The translations under genes were made by a program, and so were the position numbers. The notes under the pieces are model-generated. The model did not search any database. It saw only the letters and a program-made list of their open reading frames with translations, and was not told where the DNA came from. From Clostridiales bacterium (GTDB taxonomy: Bacteria; Bacillota; Clostridia; Oscillospirales; Oscillospiraceae): 64,000 nucleotides of DNA. Below are positions 31,840-41,226 of the stretch, piece by piece (the first letter of the stretch is position 1; every line of letters begins with the position of its first letter). The stretch is from the NCBI GenBank assembly GCA_004557655.1, contig SFGJ01000008.1:1-64000 (forward strand). The letters run 5' to 3'.

Positions 31840-34800
31840 TTGAGCATTCTCTTGCGGGAGCTGATGCGCTTGCCGGAATTGCAGCACATCCGGCAGGAAC
31901 TGGAGGACGGCTGCTGCGGCGCCGTCATCACAGGACTGTCCCCCGTCCACCGGGTACAGCTTTCCGCCGCTCTGGCCCAGGCCATGGAGCGGCCCTTGCT
32001 GCTTTTGTGCGCCGATGAGCGGGAATGTGAGCGTTTCGCCGGAGATATGGAGAGCCTGACGGGGCAAAAACCTCTGTATTTGCCGTCCCGTGAGCTGCAT
32101 CTGCGGCCTGCCGCCGTGTCCAGCCGCCAGTGGGACTATCGCCGCATCGCCGCCCTGCACCGGATACAGGCAGAAGCACCTGCCGTGATCCTTACCACCG
32201 CCGAGGCTCTGTGCCAGCGGTGCCTCCCGCCCCAGGTGCTTGCCCGGGCCGTTCTGGAGCTGGCACAGGGGCAGACGCACGATGTTGCCGCCCTGTGCCG
32301 CCGTCTGGCGGATGCAGGGTATACCCGGTGCGAACAGGTGGAGGGACCGGGGCAGTTTGCCCTGCGCGGCGGCATTCTGGATGTGTTCTCCCCGGACGCG
32401 GACTACCCCGTCCGGTGCGACTTTTTTGACGATGAGCTCGACACCCTGGGCCGGTTTGACCCCGGTACCCAGCGGCGAATGCAGAATATCCGGCAGACGC
32501 TGCTGCTGCCGGCAGGAGAGGTTTTGCCCGCCTACGGCGCGCCGGGCGCCGCCGACAGTCTGGAGGCCGCCGCCGAGCGCTACGCCAAAAAGGAAAAGAC
32601 GGCTCCGCTCTGCGCCGCCCTGCGCGCGGACGCGGCGGCGCTGCGCCAGGGGATGACGCCCTGCGGCAGCGACCGCTATATGGCGGCGGTGTATGAGGAA
32701 TTCACCTGCGCCGCCGACTATCTGCCCGCGGACACGCTGGTGTGCGTCAGCGAGAGCAGCCGGGTGGCGGAGGGGCTGAAGCAGTGGCTGTGGCAGCGGC
32801 GGCAGGATATTGTATCCGCGGGAGAAAGCGGCGCTCTGGCCGGGGAATTCTCCCGGCTGCAGCTGGAGCAGGAGGAGCTGGCGGCCGTGCTGGAAAAATA
32901 TCCCGTGTGCCAGATGGAGAGCCTGCCCACCAGCCGGTATCTGCTGCCGGTTAAGACCATGGTGCAGGTGGCGGCCAAACAATTATCCGTATATGGCGGC
33001 AGTCTGGAGACCGCCGTCACCGATCTGACCCATTACCTCACCACGGGCTACCGGGTGCTGGTACTGTGCGGCGGCCGGGTCCGGGCGGATAACCTGCAGC
33101 GGCTACTGCGGGAGCGGAAGGTCCCCGCCACGGTGGATTACGCCGGCGGCACCATGCCTCAAAAAGGGCAGGTGGTCATCTCTGTGGGCGCACTGGCTGC
33201 CGGCAGCGAATACCCGGGCTTGCAGCTTGCTGTTTTGACCGAGGGGCAGCTCACCGCCAAGGTTTCCGGCAGGGAGCCGCGGCGCAGAGCGCCGAAAAAC
33301 GACCCCACCCGGCAGAAGCTGCAGTCCTACGCCGATCTCACTCCCGGCGACTTGGTAGTGCACCAGCACCACGGTATCGGCCGGTTCGTGTCCATGACGC
33401 GCCTGCCGGTGGACGGGGTGGAGAAGGATTATATCAAGATCGCCTACGCCGGCAGCGACTGCCTGTATGTGCCCGCCACCCAGCTCGACCTGGTGAGCAA
33501 ATACATCGGCACCGGTGAGGACACCACCCACACAAGGCTGAATAAGCTGGGCGGCACCGAATGGGTCAAGACCACCCACCGGGCCAAAGCCGCCGCCCGT
33601 GATCTGGCCAAGGGGCTTATCGACCTGTACGCCCGGCGGCAGCGGCTGGCAGGCTTCGCCTTTTCCCCGGATTCCCCGTGGCAGCAGGAGTTTGAGGAGG
33701 CCTTCCCCTACGCCGAGACCGATGATCAGCTCCGGTGCATCCGGGAAATAAAAGCCGATATGGAGCAGCCCCGGCCCATGGACCGGCTTTTGTGCGGCGA
33801 CGTGGGCTACGGGAAAACGGAGGTGGCCCTCCGGGCGGTGATGAAGTGCATCCTGGACGGCAAGCAGGCGGCCATTTTAGTGCCCACCACGGTGCTGGCC
33901 CAGCAGCATTACGCCACCGCCGTGAGCCGGTTCCGCAGCTTTCCTGTGACGGTGGAGGTGCTGAGTCGATTCCGCAGTCCCAAACAGGCCAGGGATATTC
34001 TGGAACGCACCGCTCAGGGCAAGGTGGACCTGCTCATCGGCACCCACAAGCTGCTGCAGAAAAACGTGGAATTTCACGATCTGGGCCTGCTCATCATCGA
34101 CGAGGAGCAGCGCTTCGGCGTGACAGCCAAGGAGCAGCTGCGCAAGCGGGCGGAGCAGGTGGACACCCTGACCCTGTCCGCAACGCCCATTCCCCGGACT
34201 CTGAACATGGCTCTCTCCGGCATACGGGATATGTCCACCATCGAGGAACCACCCCGGGACCGCCAGCCGGTGCAGACCTATGTGCTGGAGCATGACTGGG
34301 GCGTTCTGTGCGAGGCCATGCGCCGGGAGATCGCCCGGGGCGGACAGGTATATTACCTGCACAACCGGGTGGAGAACATTGAAGCCGCCGCCGGGCGCAT
34401 ACGGCAGATGCTGGGGGAGGATGTGTCCATCGGCATCGCTCACGGCAAGATGAGCGAGAGCCAGCTCAGCCGGGTGATGCAGGATATGGCGGACGGGGAC
34501 ATCCAGGTGCTGGTGTGCACCACCATCATCGAGACCGGCATCGACATCCCCAATGTGAACACCCTGATCATCGAGGACGCCGACCGCATGGGCCTTGCCC
34601 AGCTCCACCAGATCCGGGGCCGCATCGGACGCAGTCCCCGGCGGGCCTATGCCTACCTCACCTTCCGGCCGGGAAAAATTCTAACAGAGGTCGCCGGCAA
34701 GCGGCTCACCGCCATAAGGGAGTATGTGGAGTTTGGCTCCGGCTTCAAGATCGCCATGCGGGATCTGGAGATCCGGGGCGCCGGCAACCTGCTGGGTCCG

Positions 34801-35388
34801 GAGCAGTCGGGCTACATGATGAGCGTGGGCTACGATATGTACCTCAAGCTCCTCAATGACGCCGTGCTGGAGCAGCAGGGCAAGGCGGCCCAGATTCGGC
34901 CGGAGTGCTCGGCCGACCTCACGGTGTCGGCCTACATTCCCGACAGTTATATCCCCCAGGCCAAACAGCGCATGGACCTCTACCGCCGCATCGCCTCCAT
35001 CCGTACGGCGGCGGACTCCGGAGAGATCCTGGATGAGCTGCTGGACCGCTTCGGCGACCCGCCCAGGGCCGTCACGGCGCTGCTGGATGTGGCTCTGCTG
35101 CGGTCCGATGCCGCTCAGGTGGGTATATGCGACATCTCCCAGAAGGGGCAGCAGCTCATTTTCCGCTTCACGGAGCGGGTGGATCCCCCCAGCCTGCTGG
35201 CGGTATGTTCCATGGCCTCGTACAGAGGGCGGCTCCTGCTGCGTTCCGGCAGCCAACCCTACCTGACGCTGTATCTGAAAGACAAAGAAAACTCCCTGCA
35301 CGCCGCCGCGGCCCTCACCGAGCATCTGCGGCTCAAGCAGGAAGAAATACAGGGCCAAACACCCCAAACAGAAGGAGAAACAACATGA
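31840..35388 (+). CDS. mfd: Transcription-repair coupling factor Mfd
   Basis: ATP-driven translocase that removes stalled RNA polymerase and recruits UvrA. The 1182-residue protein has a degenerate UvrB-like N-terminal part, the polymerase-binding CarD-like domain (LTPGDLVVHQHHGIGRFVSM, about residue 500), a helicase core with Walker A CGDVGYGKTEV and box II IIDEEQRFG, RIGRSPRRAYAY as motif VI, and a TRCF C-terminal domain. The start is set at the TTG of 31840 because AAAGGAGGGGG lies at the right distance; an ATG at 31813 would lie upstream of that site and has none of its own. It overlaps the next gene by ATGA. Confidence 0.93.
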   Translation: MSILLRELMRLPELQHIRQELEDGCCGAVITGLSPVHRVQLSAALAQAMERPLLLLCADERECERFAGDMESLTGQKPLYLPSRELHLRPAAVSSRQWDYRRIAALHRIQAEAPAVILTTAEALCQRCLPPQVLARAVLELAQGQTHDVAALCRRLADAGYTRCEQVEGPGQFALRGGILDVFSPDADYPVRCDFFDDELDTLGRFDPGTQRRMQNIRQTLLLPAGEVLPAYGAPGAADSLEAAAERYAKKEKTAPLCAALRADAAALRQGMTPCGSDRYMAAVYEEFTCAADYLPADTLVCVSESSRVAEGLKQWLWQRRQDIVSAGESGALAGEFSRLQLEQEELAAVLEKYPVCQMESLPTSRYLLPVKTMVQVAAKQLSVYGGSLETAVTDLTHYLTTGYRVLVLCGGRVRADNLQRLLRERKVPATVDYAGGTMPQKGQVVISVGALAAGSEYPGLQLAVLTEGQLTAKVSGREPRRRAPKNDPTRQKLQSYADLTPGDLVVHQHHGIGRFVSMTRLPVDGVEKDYIKIAYAGSDCLYVPATQLDLVSKYIGTGEDTTHTRLNKLGGTEWVKTTHRAKAAARDLAKGLIDLYARRQRLAGFAFSPDSPWQQEFEEAFPYAETDDQLRCIREIKADMEQPRPMDRLLCGDVGYGKTEVALRAVMKCILDGKQAAILVPTTVLAQQHYATAVSRFRSFPVTVEVLSRFRSPKQARDILERTAQGKVDLLIGTHKLLQKNVEFHDLGLLIIDEEQRFGVTAKEQLRKRAEQVDTLTLSATPIPRTLNMALSGIRDMSTIEEPPRDRQPVQTYVLEHDWGVLCEAMRREIARGGQVYYLHNRVENIEAAAGRIRQMLGEDVSIGIAHGKMSESQLSRVMQDMADGDIQVLVCTTIIETGIDIPNVNTLIIEDADRMGLAQLHQIRGRIGRSPRRAYAYLTFRPGKILTEVAGKRLTAIREYVEFGSGFKIAMRDLEIRGAGNLLGPEQSGYMMSVGYDMYLKLLNDAVLEQQGKAAQIRPECSADLTVSAYIPDSYIPQAKQRMDLYRRIASIRTAADSGEILDELLDRFGDPPRAVTALLDVALLRSDAAQVGICDISQKGQQLIFRFTERVDPPSLLAVCSMASYRGRLLLRSGSQPYLTLYLKDKENSLHAAAALTEHLRLKQEEIQGQTPQTEGETT

Positions 35389-36473
35389 AAAGTATTATCA
35401 TCCGCTCACTGGCCGGTCTGCTGGCCTCCGTCCTGTTGGTGACCGGCGTGGCTCTGCTGGGCAATATGCCCAACGGCAAGCGTACCGACGGTATCTTTTA
35501 CGAGTCTTCCGGCATTCACCCCGACGCTGCCCTGATGACCGTGAATAAGCGGCCTGTTTCCGCCGAGGAGTACCTATACTGGCTGGCCTATGACTGCGAC
35601 TACCTGTCCTCCTACCTGGGCACGGTGGACTTTGACGCCGCCATCAGCGGCAGCATGAGCTACGGACAGTACGCCATGGCCGACGCCCAGCGCACCGTGG
35701 TGTTGTACTCCGTGGTACGCGCCTGGGCGGAAAAGGCCGGAATCACCTTGTCCGAGGAATCCCAGGCCCAGCTGGCCGCTCAGCGGCAGCAGTATGTGGA
35801 CTACTACGGCGGCGAGGAGGGCTTCTTAAAGCAGCTCGAACTGATCGGACTCACAGACGAGGGCTTCCAGCAGATCAACCAGGTGTTTTTCCTGTATTCC
35901 GAGCTGTATAAGGGCTACTGCGGCAAAGGCGGCGCCCTCCGTCCCTCCGACCAGGAAATAGACAGCTTTGCCCAGGCCGGCGGATACAATACATTCCTGC
36001 CCCTTTACTGGGTCATCTCCGGCGATGAGGCAGCCGATGCCGCCACTATGGAAAAGGCCAGGGCCGCCGCAGAGCGTATGCGCAATGCCGAGGACATAAC
36101 CGCCGCCTATCTGCAGATCGCCCAGGAGATGGCCCTGCAGACCACCGGCGCCGGTGAGACCCGCAGCAGCGAGGAGACGCCCAAGGAAATCACCGCCGTA
36201 CTGAACACTCTGGCGGAGGGGCAGGTCAGCGATGTTGTGGTCTCCGGCGACAGCTGCTATGTGTTTGTGAAGATCGCTCTGAACACCGACGCCGTGCTGG
36301 ATAAAATGTTCAATGACAAGCTGGACACCATGCGCAACAGCGCCGCCATACGCTACAACTGCCGCAGCTATGACAAACTGGATGTGGGCGAGTTCTATAC
36401 CAAGCTCCTGACCCTGCGCGCCCAGCTCCAGGGCGAGTCCGCCAGCAGTTCCGGCATCGCCCCCCTGTCCTGA
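35385..36473 (+). CDS. SurA/PrsA-like membrane-anchored protein with divergent parvulin region
   Basis: Exported protein of 362 residues. The N-terminus is a signal anchor (IIIRSLAGLLASVLLVTGVALLG) without a lipobox cysteine. The body is mostly helical with the SurA-N-like stretch MTVNKRPVSAEEYLYWLAY, then a peptidyl-prolyl-isomerase-like region (FLPLYWVISGDEA, LAEGQVSDVVVSGDSCYVFVK) that lacks several canonical parvulin residues, so catalysis is doubtful. A chaperone role outside the membrane is likely. The ATG overlaps the mfd stop, with AGAAGGAG inside mfd. Confidence 0.75.
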   Translation: MKSIIIRSLAGLLASVLLVTGVALLGNMPNGKRTDGIFYESSGIHPDAALMTVNKRPVSAEEYLYWLAYDCDYLSSYLGTVDFDAAISGSMSYGQYAMADAQRTVVLYSVVRAWAEKAGITLSEESQAQLAAQRQQYVDYYGGEEGFLKQLELIGLTDEGFQQINQVFFLYSELYKGYCGKGGALRPSDQEIDSFAQAGGYNTFLPLYWVISGDEAADAATMEKARAAAERMRNAEDITAAYLQIAQEMALQTTGAGETRSSEETPKEITAVLNTLAEGQVSDVVVSGDSCYVFVKIALNTDAVLDKMFNDKLDTMRNSAAIRYNCRSYDKLDVGEFYTKLLTLRAQLQGESASSSGIAPLS

Positions 36474-36569
36474 CACCGCCGTCATTCGTCAAAACCACGA
36501 AAGAGAGCTTTGTTCATTGCCGAAAATTACAATTTTTACGGCAATCTGTTTTTTTGTATCTTTTGTCCA

Positions 36570-36598
36570 TTGACTATTGTTAAAAAAATGACTATTAT
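36570..36598 (+). promoter_or_regulatory. Promoter of the thiolase gene
   Basis: TTGACT (36570-36575), 17 bases, TATTAT (36593-36598), in an AT-rich spacer of 190 bases. AGGAGGAACAG precedes the thiolase ATG. Confidence 0.7.
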
Positions 36599-36663
36599 AG
36601 AATTGCTATCACACAAGTACCAAATGGCATTAATTTAATTATAAAATTAGGAGGAACAGATTC

Positions 36664-37920
36664 ATGAAAGACCTGTATGTTGTTAACTGCTGCAGAACGG
36701 CCATCGGCTCCTTTGGCGGATCGCTGAAGAATGTCCCCGCTGCCGAAATGGGCGCCATCGTTGTGAAAGAGGCTCTCAAGCGCGCCAATGTTGCTCCCGA
36801 GAATGTGGATGAGTTGATGTTTGGCTGCATCCTGACTGCAGCGCAGGGCCAGAACGTTGCACGCCAGGTCTCCATCAAGGCCGGCATCCCCTATTCCGTT
36901 CCCGCCTACACCGTCGGCATGGTCTGCGGCTCCGGCATGAAGTCCGTCATCGAGGGCGCGCGCTCCATCCTGGCCGGCGACGCTGACATCGTGGTCTGCG
37001 GCGGCACCGAGAACATGAGCGCCGCTCCCTTCGCCTCCCTGGACGCACGCTGGGGCGCCCGCATGGGCGACAAGAAGCTGGTGGACACCATGATCAAGGA
37101 TGGTCTGTGGGACGCATATAACAACTATCACATGGGCACCACCGCCGAAAATATCAACGACATCTGGGGTATCACCCGCGCGGAGCAGGACGCTTTCGCC
37201 GCCGCTTCCCAGCAGAAGACCGAGGCCGCGCAGGCTGCCGGCCGCTTCGACGACGAGATCGTCGCCGTTCCCATCAAGGTGAAGAAGGACATCGTGGAGT
37301 TCAAGCGCGATGAGTATCCCAAGGCCGGCGTCACCGCCGAGGGCATTGCCAAGCTCAAGGGCGCTTTCCCCGTAGGTCCCGAGTCCCCCAATCCCGAAGT
37401 GGTGCATACCTTTGAGGTCACCGGCGCGCAGGATGCCGCCGACAAGGGCTGCCAGCGCGTCACTGCCGCCAACGCCTCCGGCATCAATGACGGCGCTGCC
37501 GCCATCGTGTTGGCCTCCGGCGAGGCCGTTGCCAAGTACGGTCTGAAGCCCATGGCCAAGCTCATCGGCTGGGGTCAGGGCGGCGTGGATCCCAAGATCA
37601 TGGGCGTGGGCCCCGTGCCCGCTTCCCGCGCAGCTATGAAGAAGGCCGGCGTCACCATCGACGATATCGACCTCATCGAGGCCAACGAGGCATTTGCCGC
37701 GCAGTCCATCGCTGTGGCTCGTGAGCTGCACTTCGACATGAGCAAGGTCAATGTTAACGGCGGCGCCATCTCTCTGGGCCACCCTGTTGGCGCTTCCGGT
37801 GCCCGTATCATCGTGACCCTGCTGCACGAGATGCAGAAGCGTCCCGACGCAAAGCTGGGTCTGGCTACCCTTTGCATCGGCGGCGGCATGGGCGTTGCCA
37901 CCGTCTACGAAAAGTGCTGA
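36664..37920 (+). CDS. Acetyl-CoA acetyltransferase (thiolase)
   Basis: Condenses two acetyl-CoA to acetoacetyl-CoA, the first step of butyrate formation, or cleaves acetoacetyl-CoA in reverse. All four catalytic blocks are present: nucleophile Cys in GMVCGSGMKS (about residue 89), NEAFAAQ, His in GGAISLGHPVGASG and Cys in LCIGGGMG. At 418 residues it is about 25 longer than usual. The excess lies just before the NASGINDGAAA block, where SPNPEVVHTFEVTGAQDAADKG is inserted. Codon use is that of a highly expressed gene. It stands alone between promoter and terminator; no other butyrate genes are beside it. Confidence 0.93.
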   Translation: MKDLYVVNCCRTAIGSFGGSLKNVPAAEMGAIVVKEALKRANVAPENVDELMFGCILTAAQGQNVARQVSIKAGIPYSVPAYTVGMVCGSGMKSVIEGARSILAGDADIVVCGGTENMSAAPFASLDARWGARMGDKKLVDTMIKDGLWDAYNNYHMGTTAENINDIWGITRAEQDAFAAASQQKTEAAQAAGRFDDEIVAVPIKVKKDIVEFKRDEYPKAGVTAEGIAKLKGAFPVGPESPNPEVVHTFEVTGAQDAADKGCQRVTAANASGINDGAAAIVLASGEAVAKYGLKPMAKLIGWGQGGVDPKIMGVGPVPASRAAMKKAGVTIDDIDLIEANEAFAAQSIAVARELHFDMSKVNVNGGAISLGHPVGASGARIIVTLLHEMQKRPDAKLGLATLCIGGGMGVATVYEKC

Positions 37921-37950
37921 GCCAAGCCTGACTGAATTCCCTGAAATGCG

Positions 37951-37986
37951 GAGGGGCTTCGGATCTTCCGAAGCCCCTCTGTTTTT
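37951..37986 (+). terminator. Thiolase terminator
   Basis: GAGGGGCTTCGGA pairs perfectly with TCCGAAGCCCCTC around TCT, followed by TGTTTTT. Confidence 0.85.
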
Positions 37987-38062
37987 GTCGAATGCCAAAA
38001 ATGTTGCTGCAGGGTGTTGACAATTCTGCCGCTGTGTGGTAATCTATTACTTGCCTTGATCC

Positions 38063-38148
38063 GCCGGTGTGGTGGAATGGTAGACACAGGAGACTTAAAA
38101 TCTCCCGGTAGCAATACCGTACCGGTTCGAGTCCGGTCACCGGCACCA
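38063..38148 (+). tRNA. tRNA-Leu (anticodon UAA)
   Basis: Acceptor arms GCCGGTG and CACCGGC pair; the anticodon stem GGAGA/TCTCC holds loop CTTAAAA with anticodon TAA, so it reads UUA codons. A long variable arm (CCGGTAGCAATACCG) marks a class II leucine tRNA. GGTTCGAGTCC is the T arm. CCA is encoded (38146-38148). It is 18 bases upstream of tRNA-Met. Confidence 0.95.
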
Positions 38149-38166
38149 TCCGGTAAAACTATATAT

Positions 38167-38242
<76 letters not shown>

Positions 38243-38243
38243 T

Positions 38244-38294
38244 GGCGAGTGTTCTTATAGCATTTGAAAGGCTGTAAGAACACTCGCCTTTCTT
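38244..38294 (+). terminator. Terminator after the tRNA genes
   Basis: GGCGAGTGTTCTTA pairs perfectly with TAAGAACACTCGCC (38275-38288), followed by TTTCTTT. It starts two bases after the tRNA-Met CCA end and finishes just before the convergent recombinase gene stops at 38301. Confidence 0.8.
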
Positions 38295-38300
38295 TATGTG

Positions 38301-40010
38301 TCATATAGCGATTTGGCATGGGGCGTAGTTGACGACTACGCCTTTTCTCGTATTCACGGACACCTGCGGGGCGGGTAAAGGGAACACATCGGGAATGAAG
38401 ATCGCTCCCACACAGTTGTAATGGATGGTCAACCTCTGTTCCCACTTGCCGTCGATCTTCTCCGCCTGATGGACCTCGATGCGCTCGATCAGCTCATTCA
38501 GCATCCTGGGCGTCAGCTTCTTGGCCCGTGTGTATTTGCGGACGGTGGAGATGAACATATCAGAAGTCATGGCCCTGCTACCCAGCGTGTCCATTTCGGA
38601 ACGGAGCGCCTTGATCTTTTCAGCAAGCTCCTTCTGCTCCTGTTCATACCGGCGGGACATTTTGGCAAAACGGTCGTCGCTGAGCTTGCCGGAAACATTG
38701 TCCTCATAGATACGCTCAAACAATCCATCCAGTTCTTCGTCACGGGCTTGCAGCGACGCAAGCTCTTTTTGTTTCAGCCTGCGGTCAAGCTCCACGCTTT
38801 CCTGGGTGCTGCCCATCACCGCTTTTACGAAATCGTCCTCATAGTGGCTGGCAAACCTCGTCAGCCGTTTGATCTCACCAAGCACCACCTGTTCCAGAAA
38901 GTCCACCCGGACATAATGGGTAGAGGTACAGGTCCCCCGGTTGCCCTTATAGTTGGAACAGTTGAAATACTTGATATCGGGGTTGCCCTGGTTGAAATGG
39001 AAGTGGAGGTTATTGCCGCAATCGGCACACACCAGCAGACCGGAAAACATATTGCGTTCCCCATCGTTGGTACGGCGCTTGCGTATCTTCCCTCGCTTCT
39101 GCTGGACCTGCTCCCACACGGCGCGGTCAATGATCGGCTCATGCACATCCTTGAAAATGACCCAGTTTTCACGGTCATTCTCAATCCGTTTTTTGTTCTT
39201 GTAGGATTTGGAATAGGTCTTGAAGTTGAGGATATCGCCGCAATACTCCTGCAGGGACAGTATCTTTGTGATGGTGGAGCTGTTCCATTTTGTCGGAGGC
39301 TGCTGCTTGCCCTTTCCGGGCCTCTTGATACCCTTTTGGAGCCAGTAGGCCCGCGGGGTGAGGATACCTTCCCGCTCAAGCTGGGCGGCGATCTGCTCCG
39401 TCCCAAGCCCGTCCAGGGTCATGCCGTAAATGTTTCTGACCACCTGGGCCGCTTCATCGTCTACGATCCAACGCTTCGGATTGTCAGGGTCTTTGATGTA
39501 CCCGTAGGGAGGTTGTCCCATCGGCTCACCGGCGTTCCCCTTGATCTTGTTGCTGATGCGCCGCTTCTTACTGATATCGCGAGCGTACCACTCGTTGAAC
39601 AAATTGCGGATCGGAGCCAGCTCATTTTCACCTTCGGCGGTGTCGATGTTGTCGGATACCGCCACCAGACGGATATCATGGTCCGGGAAAAATTCCTCTG
39701 TCAAACGTCCGACCTCAATGTAGTTGCGCCCCAGGCGCGAGAGGTCTTTGACAAAGACAGCGGCGGCTTTTCCCTGTTCCAACTGGCGGATCATTTCCAC
39801 GAAGCCGGGGCGATCCATCGTCACGCCGGAAATACCGTCATCCAGGAAATGGACCAGATTTGTGTAGCCCTTTTCCTTTGCGACTTTGGCAAGCAACTTC
39901 TTTTGATTGCCGATGCTGTAGCTTTCGCCTTCAAGATTATCGTCACGGGAAAGTCTTTCATAGAGAAAGGCGGTCACGTCACGGGATTTTTTGTTATTCG
40001 ACTGTTTCAT
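38301..40010 (-). CDS. Large serine recombinase (TnpX-like)
   Basis: Site-specific recombinase of 569 residues. The catalytic domain has the nucleophile Ser21 in YERLSRDDN, then FLDDGISGVTMDRPGF and VFVKDLSRLGRNYIEVG. The recombinase domain follows (GNAGEPMGQPPYGYIKD), then a zinc ribbon with cysteine pairs in LLVCADCGNN and YFNCSNYKGNRGTC, a long coiled coil (about residues 415-485) and a DUF4368-like C-terminal region. This is the Tn4451/Tn5397 TnpX architecture, active in excision and insertion without tyrosine chemistry. The start at 40010 follows AAGGAGGACTT. All motifs are intact, so the protein could be functional. Confidence 0.9.
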   Translation of the reverse strand: MKQSNNKKSRDVTAFLYERLSRDDNLEGESYSIGNQKKLLAKVAKEKGYTNLVHFLDDGISGVTMDRPGFVEMIRQLEQGKAAAVFVKDLSRLGRNYIEVGRLTEEFFPDHDIRLVAVSDNIDTAEGENELAPIRNLFNEWYARDISKKRRISNKIKGNAGEPMGQPPYGYIKDPDNPKRWIVDDEAAQVVRNIYGMTLDGLGTEQIAAQLEREGILTPRAYWLQKGIKRPGKGKQQPPTKWNSSTITKILSLQEYCGDILNFKTYSKSYKNKKRIENDRENWVIFKDVHEPIIDRAVWEQVQQKRGKIRKRRTNDGERNMFSGLLVCADCGNNLHFHFNQGNPDIKYFNCSNYKGNRGTCTSTHYVRVDFLEQVVLGEIKRLTRFASHYEDDFVKAVMGSTQESVELDRRLKQKELASLQARDEELDGLFERIYEDNVSGKLSDDRFAKMSRRYEQEQKELAEKIKALRSEMDTLGSRAMTSDMFISTVRKYTRAKKLTPRMLNELIERIEVHQAEKIDGKWEQRLTIHYNCVGAIFIPDVFPLPAPQVSVNTRKGVVVNYAPCQIAI

Positions 40011-40108
40011 AAGTCCTCCTTCCGTCAAGGCAGTCGAATAGCAAATATACTTGTACGAACACATTATACCGCCATTTGCTGCCTCTGTCAGCCGGGTTTG
40101 AAAGTCAT

Positions 40109-40294
40109 TTACAGCTTTTCACTCTCGGACTTCATCAGGCGAAGGAGAACGCTGCCCAGGGTATCCGGGCTTTCTTCTTTGAAAACCGGCTCAACAACGA
40201 AAGACCGATTGCCAATGTGATAGGTCGTTTTTGCATCCAGAGGATTTTTCTCTGGCCTGCTGGTCTTGCCGGGATTTGTAGCTTTATCTTGCAT
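40109..40294 (-). CDS. tnpW: TnpW-like small transposon protein
   Basis: A 61-residue protein with the TnpW pattern: a polar, Pro/Lys-rich N-terminus followed by TTYHIGNRSFVVEPVFKEES and the ending LGSVLLRLMKSE. Homologues accompany TnpX-type recombinases in Clostridial mobilizable elements; their job is not known. ATG at 40294 follows AAAGGGGATTTT; ATG or GTG starts further upstream would add residues unlike the family. It lies about 100 bases upstream of the recombinase and is read in the same direction. Confidence 0.75.
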   Translation of the reverse strand: MQDKATNPGKTSRPEKNPLDAKTTYHIGNRSFVVEPVFKEESPDTLGSVLLRLMKSESEKL

Positions 40295-40765
40295 GATAAA
40301 ATCCCCTTTCATAAAGCATAAAGATAGCAATGAAAGAGGCAAAACGGACGGCTGCTGGCACAGCTCCACGGGAGTCTAACCCCGGCCCATGCTGATGGGT
40401 GCGGCGCACAATGCTTTGTGGGCGTTCAATGCGCGAGTATCTTTGACCCTGCCCGTGTGTCATCGCCCACAAGCTGCCACGCTTGCTTTGCGGTCTGGTG
40501 CTGTTCGCTCGCCCGTTACAGTGGTCCCGTCCTGCGGACTTGAAACGAGGTCATGGCGCACCGGCCGTATGGCTCGGCACAAACAGGAATGTATCCGTTT
40601 GCCTTATACTGCGGCGTTGGCCTCCCAACGGGCTTTCTTTGTCAAGGTGCTGCCTCCGGTCACGAAAGAGAGAAACAGGGAAAGGGTAAGCTGTTTCCGC
40701 TTTCAGACCGGGCTTGTCAGCTAATGGTTCTACCCGAAAAAATAAATTTCTCACTCAAAACAAAG
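40295..40765. other. Element right flank without an intact gene
   Basis: About 470 bases of moderate GC with short open frames on both strands but no ribosome sites or recognisable protein. It is probably the non-coding or eroded part of the mobile element; an origin of transfer or former cargo could have been here, but I see no clear nick-site motif. Confidence 0.35.
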
Positions 40766-40817
40766 AAAAAACCGCCTTGGGACACCTGCGATAGAGCAGG
40801 TGCCCCAAGGCGGTTTT
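40766..40817. terminator. Terminator, copy 3 of the GATAGA-loop hairpin family
   Basis: AAAAACCGCCTTGGGACACCTGC pairs with GCAGGTGCCCCAAGGCGGTTTTT around GATAGA (40790-40795), with one A-C mismatch where copy 1 has G-C. A-run and T-run make it bidirectional. The following 70 bases match those after copy 1 at 4.6 kb in part. Confidence 0.7.
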
Positions 40818-41163
40818 TATGAGGTGGATGCGACTATGCGAATTGTAGTGAAATTAGGTTTATGGAGGACACTACGACAGCAAACTTTATCGGGGAATTT
40901 TTCTGCGGCGGCATCGACCGATGAAAACAAGCACATGTCGTTATCGATGTTTTTGCCGGATAAGGCAGAATAAGTTGCGAAAAATGAATCGGGCAAAAAA
41001 CAGATACGGCCTGCCAGTCTCTGGCAGAATGAAGTCGCTACACATACATTACTTGACACTACCGATCAACACCAGGTCTCGTAAGGCTCTTAATTTTGTT
41101 TCAGCGCAATGTCTTTGGGGTCCGGAAATTCAAAAAGCGTTGCACTTAGTTTAAAAGAGCGCC
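40818..41163. other. Intergenic stretch before the purine operon terminator
   Basis: Bases 40818-40885 belong to the dispersed unit shared with 4645-4715. The remainder shows one open minus-strand frame (to about 41059) with no ribosome site and no recognisable motif. I see no gene that can be supported. Confidence 0.35.
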
Positions 41164-41193
41164 AAAGCCCGGGATCATAAGATCCCGGGCTTT
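41164..41193 (-). terminator. Terminator of the purine operon
   Basis: AAAGCCCGGGATC and GATCCCGGGCTTT form a perfect 13-pair stem around ATAA; on the minus strand GGCGCTCTTTT follows. It lies 34 bases after the adenine deaminase stop. Confidence 0.7.
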
Positions 41194-41226
41194 AGCAGGA
41201 ACAAATACAAGTCTTGAAAACGCCAT

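Larger units (their letters stand above)
38295..40765 (-). mobile_element. Reduced Tn4451-like element: serine recombinase plus TnpW
   Basis: A large serine recombinase of the TnpX type and a TnpW-like small protein, both on the minus strand, lie immediately beside the initiator tRNA gene. They are followed by about 450 bases with no intact gene. No relaxase, TnpV or cargo gene is present here, though a TnpV remnant is found at 53.5 kb. The left edge probably lies at the tRNA terminator; the right edge is placed only loosely, at the GATAGA-family terminator. Terminal repeats could not be established by eye. Confidence 0.5.

Noticed and set aside
38421..40220. A plus-strand open frame opposite the serine recombinase
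   Set aside because: The minus-strand protein has all recombinase motifs; the plus-strand reading has none.
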